Assembly: GCF_023856365.1 (NCBI RefSeq)
Contig: NC_064533.1
Location: forward strand, 31,234,118-31,298,117
Length of the DNA stretch: 64,000 nucleotides
Direction of reading: 5' to 3'
Origin: Brienomyrus brachyistius
Lineage: Eukaryota > Chordata > Actinopteri > Osteoglossiformes > Mormyridae
In this document: positions 1 to 12,576 of the stretch, one piece after another
How positions within the stretch are numbered: position 1 is the first letter of the stretch
Layout: every line of letters begins with the position of its first letter
Program-made: the position numbers and the translations under genes
Notes under the pieces: generated by a model
The model's database searches: none
What the model was told of the DNA's origin: nothing
The model's input: the letters and a program-made list of their open reading frames with translations, nothing else

Positions 1-384
1 TGTGTGAGTGCCGATGCTGCGTGTGCGAGTGCTAATGCTGCGCGTGTGAGTGGCGATGCTGCGTGTGTGAGTGCTGATGCTGCGCGTGCGAGTGGCGATG
101 CTGCGCGTGCGAGTGCCGATGCTGCGCGTGCGAGTGCCGATGCTGCGCGTGCGAGTGCCGATGCTGCGCGTGCGAGTGCCGATGCTGCGCGTGCGAGTGG
201 CGATGCTGCGCGTGCGAGTGCCGATGCTGCGTGTGCGAGTGCCGATGCTGCGTGTGTGAGTGGCGATGCTGCGTGTGTGAGTGCCGATGCTGCGTGTGTG
301 AGTGCCGATGCTGCGTGTGTGAGTGCCGATGCTGCATGTGTGAGTGCTGATGCTGCGTGTGTGAGTGGCGATGCTGCGCGTGCG
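1..384 (+). repeat. 21-bp coding minisatellite (about 18 copies)
   Basis: A 21-bp unit (gatgctgcgcgtgcgagtgc plus one base) is repeated about 18 times from the window edge to about 384, with mostly C/T and G/C variation (cgcgtgcgag, cgtgtgtgag, gccgat or ggcgat). In the frame that begins at base 4 it encodes a seven-residue alanine-rich repeat (A-S-A-D-A-A-R and variants), which then runs into a charged helical stretch. The unit is a multiple of three, so several frames on both strands stay open; the proteins read there are shadows. The array starts outside the window. Confidence 0.9.
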
Positions 385-1866
385 AAGGCAGAAGCAGAGA
401 GAGATGCTTTATTGTGGAAATCAGCGAACTGCAGAGCCGAGATGAGCAAAAATCAAATTGCTTTGTTAACAAATCAGCTGCAAATGGTTTGAATGCAGGA
501 AACGCTGAGCGACCCCTGGGGGGTGGAGTAATAACATGGGTGACTACACCTATTCCTCCTCCTCCTCCAACACCAGCCGTGCTTTTGACTGCTCTTCCAC
601 CTGTCCCTCCTGCACCCCCTCCTCCACAAGTGCCCATGTCAGCAGAGCGACTGCATCTTGCTGAAGGTCAGGAGAAAGATCGGAAAGAACAACGCTTCAC
701 ACTGGCGGAAGAATTAAAGGCCACAATGGAAAAAAGAAGCAAAAAGATGAGTGCTACTACATCAGTTACTCATCCCAGCACAGCACCACCAGTGGTGTCT
801 TCAAGCACTGCATCTAAAGTAATGGTTGATATATCTGCAAATGATGAGACATCAAAAGAAGCCCGACCCATTCGCATGGCTCCTCTGAGAACAAAAAGAG
901 TCAAAGGAAGAAGAGAAGAGGATGGAACATAACCCTTACCAGGATGTGTACACTCATGAAGTGGCAGACCCAGGGAAAATAAATAAATGGTCCAAGGAGC
1001 TCCCACATTTGAAAAAGGAGGAGCCTGAAAACATGGACTGAATTATCTCAGCTGAAGAATATCTACAGTTTGCATCCGAATGATGGTGTTCAAGTCCTTT
1101 CAGCTGACCAAGCTCGCGAGTTGTCTGAAGAGGTCACGAAGAGTCTGGGCAATGAAGGTCAAGAGTTAGCAGGTCGATGGGCCTGCAGTAGAAGATGGCC
1201 TGAGAAGTTTAAACCCACACATATTGATTGGGCAAAGGTGTCTGACTGCCGTCAAAAATCATCCGAAGAAGTGAGCGAGTTTGCAGAATGCTTCAAACAG
1301 GTTTGGCTGGAATATGCTGGGGTGCCAGAAGTCAATGAAGAGAACTACGGGACATCGCACCATGGTCCACATTTGTGGATGGACTGAAAACTGAGGTGGC
1401 AAAGATGCTAAAAGTGTCCCGTCTAGATTGGAAGGAAGATGCAGACATACACAGACTGGTCCATTTAGGCACCAGCATTGAAAATGACATTGTAACTAGG
1501 ATCAGAATGGCACAGCTTGAAAGGACGGGGAAAAAGAGGAATGACAGAACTAAGGCCATTGGGCAAAAATCTATCGTTCCAAGAGAAATGGCTGTTCTGG
1601 AACCAAAGGAAATAGCAATGATGAGGCAAACATCAATGCAAGGTTCCAACAGCTGACACTGGAGCAGAAGACACGGCTCCCGAGTGCCTGAAAACTAGAC
1701 GTCCCTGTCCCTGCTCTACAGCCATTGCTGGCACTGTTGGAGCAAGAACGCGATGGACTTTATGCCATTATAAAATTGGGAAATCATGATGTTGACTTCC
1801 TAATAGACACAGGAGCAGAGCTCACCTGCCAGACAGTCCACATTTTTGCTCATCGGGAGCTAGGAA
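4..1866 (+). pseudogene. Endogenous-retrovirus-like gag/protease remnant, frameshifted
   Basis: Plus-strand fragments lie in successive frames. An alanine-rich heptad repeat and helical segment (4-492) is followed by a proline-rich linker with PPPPP runs (about 550-640) and a basic region to about 930. Next comes a capsid-like helical region (about 1,070-1,380, continuing in another frame at 1,375-1,656) whose order resembles the Gag p30 core of gamma/epsilon-type retroviruses. Near 1,790-1,830 is an aspartic-protease active-site motif, FLIDTGAE, followed soon after by a stop. Stops and frame changes break it at about 930-1,070, 1,380 and 1,656. No reverse transcriptase, integrase, env or LTR is visible; the 5' part lies outside the window. 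It is an inactive fossil. A Ty3/Gypsy origin is the main alternative. Confidence 0.65.
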
Positions 1867-1871
1867 GCTAA

Positions 1872-1922
1872 GACATGGACTGTCTGGGGGGGGGGGGGGG
1901 GGGGGGCAGGTTGGGGAACACT
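1872..1922. mobile_element. hAT-type element end with a poly-G tract
   Basis: The stretch 'gacatggactgtctgg', a run of about 19 G, then 'ttggggaacactg' resembles the right half of the small hAT-like elements at 6044-6166 and 56291-56424, which end in 'tgggaaacactg'. It directly follows the broken protease region, so it may be an insertion that ended that remnant. Confidence 0.45.
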
Positions 1923-3620
1923 GCTTTAAGCTATGTCTGCCCTGTCTACCGAGAACCTGGTTTTCCTCATCTTATCTTCAGGACCATAAAGCAGGTGGAC
2001 CTTCCCTTCTTTTGGAATGTAGGTTTCTGTAAGAAACATCTTTCTGGCCAAAGTTCATACTGCCTCAGAAGATCCTCTTTTCCTTTTTGTGGTATTCTGT
2101 CCATTCTTGGTCAGATAAAAGAGCGACCACTAGATTTACTAAGTATTTATTCAATAGGTTAACTTTTTCTGCCAGTTAAAATTTATTATATAACCGCTCA
2201 TGTGTGTTGGCATTTATTATCTGTAGTCTATGTTTGAGCCATCTGGAGAAAAGTGATCAAGGAATGAAAACCTCGAGCGTTAGTTTTACTGGGGCTGCTG
2301 TATTTGTTTATAGAAGAGGGTCAACAATCCAAAGCTCAGTGTGATGCTACATTCTGTGTCTGCATGATAGCTGTGTCTCTGAAGGGTGCAAACAGGCTGG
2401 ACTGAATAGTTCAGAGTCTGACCTCAGACCTGAGAGGACAGTGTGAACGTGTAAGAAACATCACTTTCGTGGTTCATCCTGGAATTTGTATCTGCTATGG
2501 GTTAATGCAGTTCGTTAGCTTTGTGTTATGTATTACTGAATGTTTTTACGGTTGTTTTTTTTTTCCCCTTGTGTTTTGACGTGCCATGGATTTCTGGGCA
2601 CAGGTCACAGTTAGCTTTATTTGTGCTGTAACCATAACACTGAATCGTCGGTGTTGTCCTGCATAATTCTCTATGACTCGTTCTGCGTGTTGCTGCCAAT
2701 GGGCCTTAAAAGTGATTGCGTGGTAAGAGGTACACAGGAAATCACCGTAAGAATCACTCCTGATTGGTCAGCATAGATAATCACACTAACCTAATTGGCA
2801 ATGACAGTAAGCAATGAATATATTGCTGTTTTACCTTTCATCTAGAGGAGAAGGAAAAGCTCCAGTGAAGTAAAATAATCTAGTAACGAAAACTGCATTT
2901 CAAACTGCAACACCTCAGTAGCTATCAGATGCTGACCTCAAAGAATAGAATAAAAACATTGATGTTTTTTAATCAGCCTTGTCCTTGATCGTTTGATGTA
3001 CAGCCAAAATGAGGCATGAATGTCCTGTGTTGGACAGCATGCGTATTCTCTCTAAATGAAAAGGTTTTCAGAAACATAAGCAGAAGATACCACTGAAGCT
3101 GTTAATGGGAGGATGAGGGTCAGGAAGGGAGAATGAGGTGGGGGGGGGTAATCGGAGAGCGTGATGGGACTGAGGGAGTGACGTGGGTAATGAGAGTCAG
3201 GTAAGTAACAGCACAGTGAAGCTGTGAAGGAAGTGTGACGGAAGAAACAAGACACTCAGGCGGGGAATTAGCTCAGATATGGGCTGTGGAATGTCGAGGG
3301 ATGAATAAAGACAGACGGATTCTAAAGAACAATATTGTTTTAACAATGTCAGGTCCAGAATAAAATCATTAAGGCTGCATCAGATATTACTGAGGGGGCA
3401 CAAACCCCATAACCACATGGCAGTCATGGACTGATTGACTTCCACCTAAGGGGGCACATCATTAATTTGAGGATGCTGTACATTTTTACTGTACAATGTT
3501 TAATTTCAATTTGTAAAATTATATACTGTGGAATAAAAGTAGCACTGTCACAGTAAGTCTCTGATGTCTGCACTTCAGCAGGAGCTAAAACTGGTTGTTC
3601 ATATTGGCCTGATAGAGCCA
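1923..3620. other. Intergenic, no gene recognised
   Basis: Neither strand shows a convincing exon chain or homology. The open frames are short and lack splice context. The sequence is AT-rich and unique-looking, apart from short homopolymer runs (T near 2550, G near 3140). Confidence 0.6.
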
Positions 3621-3634
3621 ATCTCTCAGGAAGT

Positions 3635-3818
3635 GTGTGTGTGTATGTGTGTGTGCGTGTGTGCGTATGTGTGTGTGTGCGTGTGTGTGTGTGCGTATGT
3701 GTGTGTGTGCGTATGTGTGTGTGTGTGTGTACGTGTGTGTGTGTGCGTATGTGTATGTGTGTGTACGTGTGTGTGTGTGCGTATGTGTATGTGTGTGTGT
3801 ATGTGTGCGTGCGCACAT
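3635..3818. repeat. (TG)n microsatellite with TA and CG interruptions
   Basis: About 180 bases of alternating tg with regular 'cgtatg' and 'tacg' interruptions. Cys/Val or Thr/His proteins read here on either strand are artefacts of the dinucleotide. Alternating purine-pyrimidine DNA of this length can adopt Z-DNA. Confidence 0.95.
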
Positions 3819-3828
3819 ACACTTTTCT

Positions 3829-4352
3829 GTAATTATTACATTGTGGCCCAGATTTCCCCACAGTCTGACAAAAAGCTTCCCAGTCCCCACAAGGGTAAGC
3901 TCAATTTTATAAAAATCGGAATGTAATTAAAAAACTAAAAAATTCATTGTCAGGGTTAGGGCTGGGTAGGGGTTAAGGTTGTCATTGTTGGGATTAGGGA
4001 TTTTCCCATATAACTGAATGGATAGTCCCCACAAAGATATGGATACAAATGTCTGTATGTGTATTTTGTTTATATTACATTGTGGGGACTAAATGTTACC
4101 CACAATGTAACAAAAACCTGTTACTTTGATGTTCTGGAGACCATTTTTCAGCTCCCCACAAAGATCTGTGAATGCAATCAAAAAAGTAAAAATGTCAAAA
4201 GTCTTGTATTTTGTTTGGTTACTTATGGTTAAGGTTAGAGCTGGGTGGGGATTAAAGTCGTCAGGTTTCGATTAGAGTTCTTCCCATACAAATGAATGGA
4301 GAGTCCCTGTAAAGATATAATTACAAACCTGTGTGTGTGCATGTGTGCGTGC
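3829..4352. repeat. Dispersed repeat in two related halves next to TG repeats
   Basis: Two related segments, about 3829-4060 and 4075-4350, each contain 'attacattgtgg', 'agggttagggctgggt', a 'ttcccat.ya.atgaatgga.agtcc' block and a '...aaagatat...acaaa' end. Both abut TG-rich DNA. I recognise this as a repeat often seen beside TG microsatellites in teleosts, but cannot name the family. Confidence 0.55.
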
Positions 4353-4359
4353 GTGTGTG

Positions 4360-5640
4360 AAGACTTCTAGTCAAGGATGTGATGGTAGTGTAAACACAGC
4401 TGGTTTAGAAGTCACAAAATGCAATACATAGCTTGTACAGGAACTGAGATGAGAGCTCTCATTTATATGGAGAACAGCTTTGGGTAGATTTAAAAAGAGG
4501 CTTCTCATGCGAGTCAGGAGTGCATTTTACTACATTTTACTGTAAGATTTTTTGACTTCTACTTCCTTAGTGTCTTACACATCCATTTCACATTCGCTCT
4601 TTAGCCATCCCATAACCAATGACATTCATTCGACAATAAATTTGTTGTGAACAAATAAATTTTACAATCATTCCACATCTATTCTGTATCTTTTTAACAT
4701 CATCCTTTCCTTGTTTCACCCCTGTTCCACAGTGTATAATTACACGCTGAGTGACTACTCGAAAACCACATGCAGTCTGCCGCAGTTCACATGAACTCCA
4801 TTCTATAAACATTTTCATAGCCTTTCCCCAGCAATTCTGCCACCCGAATTCTCCCATAGCCTTTTCTGGGTGCACCAGAGTTGAAAAGACACATGGTGGG
4901 TGGCAGAATGTGCTATAAGAACATTTCTGGATCTCAAAACAATGGCAACACCTTAGCAGTGACTCATGAATTCATAACTTCAGCAGTAAACAACCTGGAT
5001 AGACTCACAAACTAGTGTCAGGCAAATCTAATCAGTCCCTGCACCAAGTACAGCAGGTGGGTGAGCCGAGGCAAACACTTAATAAAACCTGTGAGCAATC
5101 ACCGGGCCTTGAATGGTTACAGCAGCTAGCTGTTGACATATCAGCCTAAAGCGTCAGACCAACCATCTTCGATGGAGTTAGGGACCTATTATTAATCCAC
5201 CGTAAACACGCAAGTAGGGCACTACAAAAGATAATGTAAAATGAAAAGGGAAATGACTCCCTGGTTGTTCGGAGCTGTTTACTCTGTCTTTACTTTCTAT
5301 TTTCTAAGATATGAGATGGAGAAACTAAACATACGAAATCATCCTCACAAACCAGCCAAGCTGAAAGGGTGCAGAAGTCCTCAATTTAAGTGTTGAAAGA
5401 GATTATATTTACAACATGGGATTTTCAGCAACAGTGACAGCACGTAAGGATTAAGCTGCACAATAGTTCTCACAGTCTGAAATGTAAGCTACAGATCATA
5501 ATGTATTTTCTAATGTGGGGCACTGTCTTTCAGAGAAACAGCAACATTCCTTTGGGCTGTCATAGTGTCCTGAGAAATCACTGAGGGCGTAACAGTCTGG
5601 ACTTGCCAAATCCACAGGTAACGTGCCAAATGGGAAGCAC
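4360..5640. other. Intergenic, no gene recognised
   Basis: Unique-looking AT-rich sequence. The 95-codon minus-strand frame at 4588-4875 has no recognisable motif and no paired splice sites, so I did not call it. Confidence 0.55.
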
Positions 5641-5642
5641 TC

Positions 5643-5775
5643 TTAAATAATCAAAATTGCTGCTCCATGAGTCTCTTTGTCATACCAGGGATCCACAATA
5701 TTCAGTATTTGGTTGTAATACCGAGAAGCATTAAATCCAGCTTGACATGTAAGAGTTTCCAAAGGGCCATTGGAC
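5643..5775 (-). other. Possible terminal exon of an unidentified minus-strand gene
   Basis: On the minus strand an acceptor-like 'ttgccgtgcag' (AG at 5777-5776) is followed by 44 open codons ending in TAA at 5643. The peptide has a protein-like composition (contains DPWYDKETHGAA and an N-A-S glycosylation sequon) and does not look transposon-derived. I recognise no family and find no partner exons upstream, so this may be a chance frame. Confidence 0.22.
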
Positions 5776-5844
5776 CTGCACGGCAACATTAAGGAACGCT
5801 CCCTATGCCAAAAACCAAGGCTGAACTGGAGGAACGCATGTGCA

Positions 5845-5975
5845 CTGTGGCTCACTGGGTAGCACTGTCACCCTGCACCTATGGGGCTGGAATCCTGATT
5901 GTGATCTGTCTGTTTAACGTTTGCATGTTCTCCCTGTGTTGCCTAGGCTGCCTCCCACAATCCAATAATAAAGTC
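5845..5975 (+). mobile_element. Truncated SINE (teleost 'GCGGCAYGGTGG' type)
   Basis: 'tggctcactgggtagcactgtcaccctgcacc' through 'gtttgcatgttctccctgtg' and 'tgcctcccacaatcc' follows the order of the complete copy at 15002-15366, but is diverged and lacks the 3' half. Confidence 0.65.
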
Positions 5976-6043
5976 GGCTTACTTGATTATTCTTAGTTTG
6001 CTATTATGTCTATATTATTATTATGAACTGGCATCCTATATAG

Positions 6044-6166
6044 CAGTGTCTCCCATAGATTGTCCACGTTTTTGCTCCCTCCAAGACAGTCCATATTTTT
6101 GCTCCCCCCCAGTTCCTGAGGGAGCAAAAACATGTGGGTCCCCGAAGGCCAGATTGGGAAACACTG
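6044..6166. mobile_element. Small nonautonomous hAT element (MITE) with 8-bp target duplication
   Basis: Termini 'cagtgtctcccatag' and 'attgggaaacactg' are inverted. The flanks CTATATAG (6036-6043) and CTGTACAG (6167-6174) match at six of eight bases and both fit the nTnnnnAn target preference known for hAT transposases. Internally 'ttttgctcc' faces 'ggagcaaaaa', giving a hairpin. Related elements lie at 56291-56424 and, as fragments, at 1872 and 48775. Confidence 0.75.
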
Positions 6167-6209
6167 CTGTACAGGAGGATCCCCTGCCCTGTGCTCCACT
6201 CTAGGTTCA

Positions 6210-6318
6210 CTGCAACCCCCAAGACATCCCACCTCTCCTAAAAGTTCCAAAAGTCTCCCAGAAATAGGCAGCAGTACCCTGACACTCAACAATGATGGGC
6301 AATGTCCCTGAAACAAAG
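6210..6318. repeat. Dispersed repeat fragment shared with 39648-39760
   Basis: 'cccacctctcctaaaagttcc...gtctcccagaaat' to 'caatgtccctgaaa' aligns with 'cccacctctcctggaagttcc...gtctcccgcaaat' to 'caatgtcctgaaaa' at 39658-39740. A shared block with no reading frame indicates a transposon fragment; the family was not identified. Confidence 0.5.
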
Positions 6319-6884
6319 GTACAGATAATTAAAAATGACGTAATAATGTCTGATAAGGGATGTCTGATATTATGCCATTAAATACAGTTCAAATTATGTG
6401 TTGTGCAGTAAACTCATCATTAAATATTTTTATGGAGAAATTAGTCTTATTCGGTATTGCAAGTGCAATATGGAGTGTAGGGGGTGAAGGTAGAGATGCT
6501 AAAGGTAGCCTTTTCAAAAGAAGCTCCAAATCAACAAGTGGCAAAGCTCACTCCTAAGTCTATGACACATTTCACATGCCGTCCCATGTAGGATATGATG
6601 GGATGATCTTCTAATGCTCACGTAATAAATACACAAACATACACTTGCAGACAAACATCTAAGGTACATTTACAGAGAAATACACGTACACTGCCAAACC
6701 CTTTTAAGCAGCAACATGTATTGTCTTCTAAGGTTCAAGTAATGTCTGTATCTGGAAGGTTCATCATCTTCTGCTCACATTCCAGCTGCACAGCACAGGA
6801 TGTCAGTTTTATTTGTCCTACTCTTCAATTCACTGATGCAACATGGTGTCAGAAAGGTATTCAAGCCCTCAGATGGCTCCTTGG

Positions 6885-7075
6885 CCATCTCTCTAATACA
6901 TGCACCCTGTCCTGTATTGTTCCCTACCTAACACTCATAGCCTCTGCGATAGGATCCAGACCCCCCACGACTTGGAACAGGACAAGTTGTGTCAGAAAAA
7001 GGATGAATGGACATAAGGATGAATGGACATAAAGATGAATGGACATAAGGATGGATGGACATAAGGAGTAATTTA
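6885..7075 (+). mobile_element. SINE 3' tail with GAATGGACATAAG repeats
   Basis: 'caccctgtcctgtattgttccctacctaac' through 'gataggatccagaccccccacga' is the 3' half of the SINE at 15002-15366. It ends in four copies of a 16-bp 'gatgaatggacataag' motif in place of the usual GGAT tail. Confidence 0.65.
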
Positions 7076-7079
7076 TTAT

Positions 7080-10000
7080 GTAACCCATGTTAATCATTTC
7101 CCTTCTAGTTCACGTCGCAAATTACTTCAGTCCTTTATTCATTAAGCGAATTATCATAAGTGTTTCTATATGTTTGCAACAGAATACCAGGAACCACCTA
7201 TTGACTCCGGGGTCACCAAAACCGCCAATGTCCAGGCCAGACGCTCTTGTTTTCTATTTTCTTACACATGGTCCAAATCCCTGCTGAGTCTACAATGATA
7301 CAAACTCCCTTGATAAATGCACATCTGGAAATTAATAATGGATATTATTCCCTCCTCAGGCAGGACCTGGGTTATATGCTTTTACTGGAAACTGTTCAGC
7401 GTGTTCTCTGATGCTGACAGCAGTTTCCTGTTTTCCCCCGATATTCTGGAACATCCACAGTGTCCTTTCCCCTAACATGCTGCTGTCTCAGCGTTCCCCA
7501 TTTTCCTGGCTGGACAAGGACATTCACAAACACTCACACAGACAAACAAGTCAAGGCTTGACCACAGTCCCATCATGCACTTTTTCTCCAGGCCTCCCAG
7601 TCTCCCCCAGCACAGCATCACAAAAACAAAGCATCTCTAGGACCTGCCCATGACTGTGGAACATGCACAGAAGCTAAGGGTTGGACCTGAATGTAAAGAT
7701 GAATCATCAGCTACTTTTCAGAAAAAAATCAATATGTACGCAATGTAGGCTGTTCCAGCCTGCCTGACGCCATAGAGACACCAGACCTTACAATTCTGCG
7801 CCTCTGGTTCTCCTCAACTCTAAAGTTAGCTGGGTCATATGCCCCCCTTATTTAGACCTAATGTCTGCTGGATCCAATTAATTTACTGAAGATCTCCTTT
7901 ATGCAGCTGGTATAAAGAAGCTTGCTCTTCCTCAGCTTGTGTACAGTGAGGGCTCCATAACCCACTTGTTCAGTAGGTTACAGTATTCATCCATCCATCC
8001 ATCCATCTGGCCCTAATCCCTTGTATCGTATTGACTTCTGGGAGTTCCACATAATGCCACTAATTCCTGTGCACGGAAAAAAATACCTTAAATGCACATA
8101 GATACCGTAGCTCCATACAAGCCTCTGGCAACCTTCTTGTCTCCTACATTTGAGCTCCTGCAACATTTCTGGATGTAAGTGGAAGGAGGGATGCCTCAAA
8201 TGAGACTCAATCACGTCACTCGGAGATGACAGCTAGCAGGGGAGGCACACTCCCCTTACACACTGACAAACATTTACGTAGAGACACTTCTCTTATCCGC
8301 ATTAATAGTGCTCTCCTTTCCACATAATGTTTTTTAACATCTTTACTGGGTTGCCAAGTCCGTGTCCTTCTGAACCTTCCTTCTTGTGAAATACTCTGGA
8401 CACTGTCCTAAATGTTTTTTTTTTCCTTCAGGCAGTTACTCAACTTATTCAAGCGGTTGAGCTGAAATCAGTGTCTATTTCTCTTGGCAAATATCTGCAA
8501 ATACGATGAATTGCATCATCCTGTTCTACACTTTAAAATTTGAATTTTCTAACATTTTAAACCTTCGGCATAATTCTATTATTTTCCTGAAGACGTTCAG
8601 ATATTACCTCATAGAGACAGTCCACTGTGTTTGCAATAGCCATGTTTTCTATTCAATTTCATTAGCTTTTTATCTAGCACCTTTATTACAATGGTTGCAA
8701 AAACACTAAAGCCATGCACCAAGTGAAATTCAAACGATTACAGTTAGTAACACTGTATCATAAACACCAGAGATCCTAGCACACTACTATAAGGTATATG
8801 TAGTCATTTCACAGAGCAGTGTACTCTGAGGATGCATATTTGGATGCTCAGATTACAGTGGATCCGTTTTACGGTCTGATGTGGTAGCTTCATTAACCTG
8901 ACTATCAGCCATGCGATATTCTACAGCCTTGGTACACCCATTTGATCTGGAAGAGTAAACCTGTCATTGGGGCAGATGTCTGAGAAGCCGGCCCTTTCTC
9001 CTGTCCTGGAAGCTGAGAAGGTCAGAAATAAACTAGCAATAAATTCCAAGCATACCTTCTGCTCCCTCAAATTTATTTCCCCTCCATGCCAATCGAATAT
9101 GTGTCATAAAATGCAGAATTAAAAATTGTAAAAAGACATTTTTCGAATTTTAAAGTATCTCTGATAGAAATGGCAGGGGTTCGTTATAATGTAAATGCTT
9201 CTACACTGGATTGGATAAGATAAAATAAGATAAAATAACCTTATTAATCCTCTGGGGACACTTTTTTGCATATGTTAGCGCATAGACAGAAACACGGGTT
9301 TAAAAAATGCAAAGAGTATTCGGTAGGAATTAAATAAACATGAATATATTAATGGGTAATGAAATTTCGATTTAAATTGTACAAAGTCCAGTGCCCTCTT
9401 TTAAAAATTGGGTGCTGTTCTGACATGTAATCCAACACCAGTAAAACTGATTAGTGACCAGAATGTAATTTATACAATGCAGTATTCACAAATAAGCATT
9501 TTAATAACAAACATAGTCTTGTTTTTAAAAGCTTTACTTCATGTATTTCAGACTTCAGCTTCCGTTCACGTACAGCACAGCGCAGCGTTTCAGTGTTAGC
9601 AGAAATCTCAGTGAAACTAGATTCTTCTAGGTTTTTGTTTCCAAATATACAAACCTGTCGAAGTTCTTTCAGTCTCTAAATTCAGGAATAGTTATAGACA
9701 GTTTCGCTTCCATCACATCCTCCAGCATGTGACTATAAGTTACGATGCTTAAATTCAGCATCCACAATAACTTTACTACAATAATTACATTAACTTTAAT
9801 GCAACACTCACCTTAAGAAGAGAAGTAGTAGATAAGAAGGCTCGTATTCGGACTCTCCGTGTGAAACTCACATTATATTAAATTAACACTTTTAAGCAGC
9901 CCCAATATTCTTCCGTTACAGAAGGATTCTCCATGCGAACTTAACTGCGTGAAGCTATTAGGACGTCTTTCGGTCCAGTTTCTAAAGCTCTCGAAGTGCA

Positions 10001-12570
10001 GTGAGATGTGTAGGTTTATGTAGACGCAGTGTGGTCTAATAAGTAAGTGGATTTTCGCCCCCACAATTTTCTCACAGCCTCCTCCCAAACGAGACGAGAG
10101 GAAAAAAACTGCCGTTACTCGCCATTCGTCTTCGCATTTTGACATTCATAACTTCACATAACATAAATTTATGCACTATTCATAACTGAAGATGGCTTCA
10201 ATTTTATTAAGATTAAAAAGAAATAACATTAGTTTTAGTAGCAATGTAATGTGAATTAGGAATAACAGAGTCATTGATCTTGTTTATTACAACAGCAAGT
10301 GGAAATATTGGGGAGATATAGATGATTAATTTGGCTTTAATGTATAGACCAATGGCACTATAATAAAGGGCAGATTTGACGTATTAGATTAAGCGGGAAC
10401 CCCATTTACTCGCAGCTTCCACCGTAACAGACAAAAACCGGCAACTAACGCAACTAACGCCATGGCGTTACTCGCAACGCAAGGTGCTCTGACGCCGGAC
10501 GGTGGGCAGTTTACACAATAGCTAGATACACGCGAGGATCGGACAGGATTTACTCAGGACACATGCAAGTACACAAACGTTAATCGGGTACACCACAAGT
10601 ACTTATAGTAACACACAACACGGTAGCTACTCACAAAGTTCGCGAGCATGCCGGTGCTATACGGAGCCGTGTCACTGGCGCTACATCATATTAATTTGCA
10701 TCACCATCGTTTGAATACCACGAGAATTAAAAAAAAATGTGGTGGATCCCCAAACATACTCATTAAATACCCGCTTTAAAGCCTCCCGGATTTTCTTTAA
10801 TCTCGTTTTAGTTGTTCCCTTCATTGTGTTTAACACCTGATAACATATTCGAGCTGCATTTTCAGGTATACACTATATGTGATCATCTATTCTGTAGCTG
10901 AAACAGCGCGGAAGGTAAACTGGGCGCAAAATAAAAAAAAGTACTGGAAGTTCGTAGAACTTCCGCAGTAATGTCAGCAGTAACATTATGTAACTATTAC
11001 AGTACGTGAGGTAAAAAATATCAACCTTTCATTACAATGGCAAGAATGTTTTCTTTTGCTCCAGCCAGCAGAATCAGTCTCTCTTGAAAAGTTGTAAATG
11101 ATTTGTCACTGTTAAAATTTCTAATAGCAAGGCAAATATTTATTCTTGATGGCAAAATGTCATTATTAAGAGCAACGGCAATTAGCGACTAAGCCAGCCT
11201 GTTCTTAGTACCTTGGAGAGCGCGTCTATTATACGGCCCATTCTAATAGGAAGAAATAAATTAACATGAAAATATTGAAACAGAGAGTTTAAGCTGTGTG
11301 ACGAACTGTACAACTTTAGTATGAAATAAGTCTTTAATCTTTTATACTGGTTTAGGCCTATATAATGTCGCCTTCAGTTCAGTTTCATATAGACAGTTAA
11401 GAAAATGTGTTTTCTCTAATTTATGTCAAATTAACATATTCAGTCACAAACGGCACATTTCCCACAGAATAAGTAATATAACCATACCACAGTTCCGTAT
11501 GTCTGGATGGATTGATTGATTGGAAATTGATGACCTTTGGTCTTAGGTAACTGTATAGTAGGTAATATGTATTTCATAAGAAGAGTAACTTATCCTGCAT
11601 AGTTAAGGTACCAATTTATTCAAATGAACAGCTATTTCACTGAATTCACAGTGAAGTACTGTGTCCCTCAAGGATTAGAGCTAGATCCAGTGTTGTTTAT
11701 TTTGTATGTAGTGCCACTTGGTAATGGTGATGCTATAAATATCACTCAAACCAGGTGAGCTGTCACAGTTGTCAAAGACTGTTTATTAGTTGGGTTACCA
11801 TACATCTGGGTTGGTCTTGGTTTTGGGGTCCAACCCAGTTTTTCAAAAATCTTCAGTTTAGTGGTGCAGCCCGTATAACCTAATGTTGCAAGTTGCAGTG
11901 GAGTATCAAATGAATGAAAATGTAACAATTTCCAACATACGACAGCCCCTCAGTATTATCACACAGCATTTTAAGGCTCATGCACACGTTTACTTAAACA
12001 AATAACGATTTTCAAATCCCTATGTGTCACGCTGCTCGTGAGCAATGTCATGTTCTGTAAACAATTGGCATTTAGACATTATTCTTGTTCTTGTGTGTAC
12101 AGTGAACCGCGTCGTTTGCTAGAAGTTTGATAAACTTTAGCTTAACATTTTGTAACTTGTATACACACACGGATGTTGTGTCAATTCTGTGTAAATTGTA
12201 AGACAAGAGTTAATTGTAAGGTTACCATAAATCTGGGTTTCCCTAGACGCGAATTTTCGTGGTTAATCATTAATGCTCATAAGAGGAACTCTACTTGATT
12301 GGCCAGTGAATGTGGAAACTCATTACTATTCATGAGAGAAGCACAACCTGATTGGTGAACATGAAAACTCATCAATATTTTGATCCCTGGACATGTCCTC
12401 TTTTTCGTCTCACCAAATATGGTATCCCTGTTTATTAGATGTGAGAAGCCGCATAGCCATTAACCTCCTCTTACTAAACCCAGTTGAAATAGCAGTATTG
12501 TTTCCTTGGCCCAAGGCAGCTAGAGCTGTGCTTGCTGATGAAACTTGATGTTACTGTTAAACATCTTGAT
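7080..12570. other. Intergenic, repeat relics, no gene recognised
   Basis: No exon chain or recognisable protein. Notable pieces are a 'gataagataaaataagataaaataa' dispersed-repeat tail (9215-9260), related to the one at 43975, and a CpG-richer patch at about 10390-10690 whose family I cannot name. Open frames at 9873-10145 and 11746-11928 on the minus strand show no motif. Confidence 0.5.
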
Positions 12571-12576
12571 CTTGGA

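Noticed and set aside
3424..3926. Cys/Val- and Thr/His-rich frames on both strands
   Set aside because: Translations of the TG/CA microsatellite.
10390..10690. CpG-richer patch as a promoter or CpG island
   Set aside because: Short, only moderately CpG-dense, and with no gene on either side; may be a young repeat of unknown family.
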